NCBI GenBank assembly: GCA_016234555.1 | Contig: JACRBJ010000049.1 | Location: 27,239 to 91,238, forward strand | Direction: 5' to 3' | DNA length: 64,000 bases | From: Chloroflexota bacterium | Lineage (GTDB): Bacteria; Chloroflexota; Anaerolineae; Anaerolineales; Villigracilaceae | Program-made: the position numbers and the translations under genes | Notes under the pieces: generated by a model | What the model saw: only the letters and a program-made list of their open reading frames with translations | What the model was told of the DNA's origin: nothing | Database searches by the model: none | Shown here: positions 62,713 through 64,000 of the stretch, in pieces | Position numbering within the stretch: position 1 is the stretch's first letter | Layout: each line of letters begins with the position of its first letter

Positions 62713-63759
62713 CTAAACGGTGCCCACGAGTTTAGTTCCTGAATAAATTGAAGCCGATTTATCACAAGAAGTTCGCACAATCAGTTTTGTCTGCATTTTG
62801 TGAACGGTATCCTCAAGTGGTTCATGGTTGATAAGCTTGATAAGCATCTGAATTGCCACATATCCCATTTCGTCGAGGGATTGGTCTATGGTTGTCAGTC
62901 CCATGTATTTTGCTTCGGATATGTTATCGAACCCCACAACGGATAACTCTTCTGGAATTCGAACTCCCAACTCATCTGCTGCCTGAAAAACACCCATGGC
63001 AGACTGATCATTGGCGGCGAAAATCGCTGTAGGTGGATTTTTCAATGACAACAGCTGGCAGGTGGATTTGTAGGCAGTTGGTTGAACAAAATCGCCCGGG
63101 ACAATAAGCTCATCATCGATTTCAATGCCTGCATTTTCAAGTGCATCCCGATAGCCGCTTAGACGTCGTTGGGCACTCGCTATTTCGGGTCTCCCGCTGA
63201 CAAAGCCGATGCGGCGATGTCCCAACTCCAGCAGATATCTCATGATTTCCAATGCGCCCTGATAGTTGGTCCCCTGAACATAGGGATAATTCGGGTTGAC
63301 GATATGGGGGTCCACCGAAACAATTGGGGCATTGGTAATAAAATCTGAAGCGGCAGACGCCACAATGATCACGCCGTCGGTTATCGAATTATTCAAAAGT
63401 GAAACGTAATGCTGTTCATGTAGGGCAGTGCCGTTCTTTCTAATGTCCCCTGTTGTATAGACAAGTAGGTCGAATTTCGATTCCGCAATTGCGCGGTTAA
63501 TCCCCTTCATAATTTCAAGTGAATACGGAAAACCAATATCTGGAACCACGAGCCCAATCAGGTTTTTTCTGTGGCTGCGCATGCTCCGAGCTGCCAGATT
63601 TGACGTATACCCCAACCTGGCAATAACGGAGAGTATCCGCTCCTGCGTTTCACTGGCTACGTCAATCCTGCCGTTTAGCACCCGTGAGACCGTGGAAACC
63701 GACACTTTTGCGGCTTTGGCAACATCCTGAATTGTTACTGCATGTGTTTTGTTCTTCAT
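62713..63759 (-). CDS. LacI-family transcriptional regulator
   Basis: 348 residues. The DNA-binding helix-turn-helix is TIQDVAKAAKVSVSTVSRVL, then the hinge SNLAARSMRSHRKNLIG. The ligand domain has DGVIIVASAA, HRRIGFVSGRPEIASAQRRL and IFAANDQSAMGVFQAADELG. It precedes the beta-glucoside operon, separated from the binding-protein gene by 242 bp, and probably represses it when no sugar is present. A set of three palindromes lies upstream of its own start, suggesting autoregulation. Sequence distance from the LacI protein at 18936 implies a different inducer. Confidence 0.92.
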   Translation of the reverse strand: MKNKTHAVTIQDVAKAAKVSVSTVSRVLNGRIDVASETQERILSVIARLGYTSNLAARSMRSHRKNLIGLVVPDIGFPYSLEIMKGINRAIAESKFDLLVYTTGDIRKNGTALHEQHYVSLLNNSITDGVIIVASAASDFITNAPIVSVDPHIVNPNYPYVQGTNYQGALEIMRYLLELGHRRIGFVSGRPEIASAQRRLSGYRDALENAGIEIDDELIVPGDFVQPTAYKSTCQLLSLKNPPTAIFAANDQSAMGVFQAADELGVRIPEELSVVGFDNISEAKYMGLTTIDQSLDEMGYVAIQMLIKLINHEPLEDTVHKMQTKLIVRTSCDKSASIYSGTKLVGTV

Positions 63760-63767
63760 GACAAACC

Positions 63768-63808
63768 TAATTCAGAATTAATCGGTATCAATACCGGTAA
63801 CGTTACCG
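63768..63808. promoter_or_regulatory. Cluster of three palindromes upstream of lacI-like gene
   Basis: TAATTC-A-GAATTA (63768-63780), CGGTAT-CA-ATACCG (63783-63796) and CGGTAACGTTACCG (63795-63808, perfect). The last has the GGTAAC/GTTACC half sites of LacI operators, and its half sites also occur in the operator at 18892. The remaining 63809-64000 shows no gene or clear element. Confidence 0.65.
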
Positions 63809-64000
63809 TAGATTTATTATTCCACGTTTTTTTGGAAAAGTCAACACCCAATTTTTGCGGAGTCTGTAACATTCCCGGTTGGTGAGTTTTAAACTCCCAC
63901 CCAGGCCAAGGATTTTCCATCTTGAGCGATGTTCTTTCCCATTGACATACCACTTCAGTCGAAAATTCAGCTTTTTGGCGAACACTTCCTACCACCAAAA

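Noticed and set aside
63756..63998. 80-codon open frame on the minus strand at the window end
   Set aside because: It covers the operator palindromes of the LacI gene and its product has no recognisable feature.

Overview
The window is a 64-kb chromosomal segment, apparently from an anaerobic, carbohydrate-degrading bacterium of the Chloroflexota (Anaerolineae-like). This placement is inferred. It rests on moderately high GC, several MalF/MalG-type sugar importers without their own ATPase, lipoprotein binding proteins with Ala/Pro/Glu/Thr linkers, a bacterial isopentenyl phosphate kinase, a long-form formate-tetrahydrofolate ligase, corrinoid methyl-transfer genes and many dispersed palindromic repeats. 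No rRNA, tRNA, CRISPR array, transposase or phage gene was seen.

Layout. (1) 1-3478, plus strand: end of a sugar ABC importer operon (two permeases) continuing into a zinc-type UroD-family protein and a SIS-domain sugar isomerase/deaminase. (2) 3550-5502: a Cas4/RecB-like nuclease and a divergent NYN-domain RNase-like protein. (3) 5544-11198: a tightly packed surface-glycan operon (GT39-like membrane glycosyltransferase, methyltransferase, GT2, epimerase, DegT aminotransferase). (4) 11485-18793: mixed housekeeping genes (ABC-F ATPase, membrane hydrolase, GcvR-like ACT protein, fhs, isopentenyl phosphate kinase, a TP-rich membrane protein, thioesterase). (5) 18936-29178: a LacI-controlled operon holding a binding protein, two structurally unusual permeases, a second UroD-family protein, an unrecognised GT-B-like protein and a GH31 glycosidase. 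(6) 29123-36472, minus strand: a two-component system, two tandem metallophosphoesterase lipoproteins and a YbhB-type fusion lipoprotein. (7) 36734-44988: a corrinoid methyl-transfer cluster (reductive activator, MFS, UroD-type methyltransferase, corrinoid protein, pterin methyltransferase, DUF1638 protein, divergent GntR regulator and a second corrinoid protein), followed by another MFS. (8) 46533-50435: a 1300-residue multi-PAS/GAF diguanylate cyclase. (9) 50465-63759: a beta-glucoside locus (FGGY kinase, then on the minus strand LacI, binding protein, two permeases, GH3, a mutarotase-like protein, GH94 phosphorylase and GH1).

The central theme is sugar uptake plus corrinoid/folate one-carbon transfer. 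UroD-family proteins of the methyltransferase type sit directly behind sugar permeases twice. A complete-looking corrinoid methyl-transfer set lies about 11 kb further on, and fhs, which would process folate-bound C1 units, is also present. My main hypothesis is that the organism imports methylated or methoxylated carbohydrate-like compounds and removes the methyl group by cobalamin chemistry. This is inference from gene neighbourhood and metal-ligand motifs; no substrate can be read from the sequence.

Other notable items are a decayed GH31 3' end at 36597-36653, a short repeat inserted in frame into two proteins, predicted leaderless promoters, a MalG-type permease with a large extracytoplasmic insertion, and a corrinoid protein whose DxHxxG motif ends in Ala.
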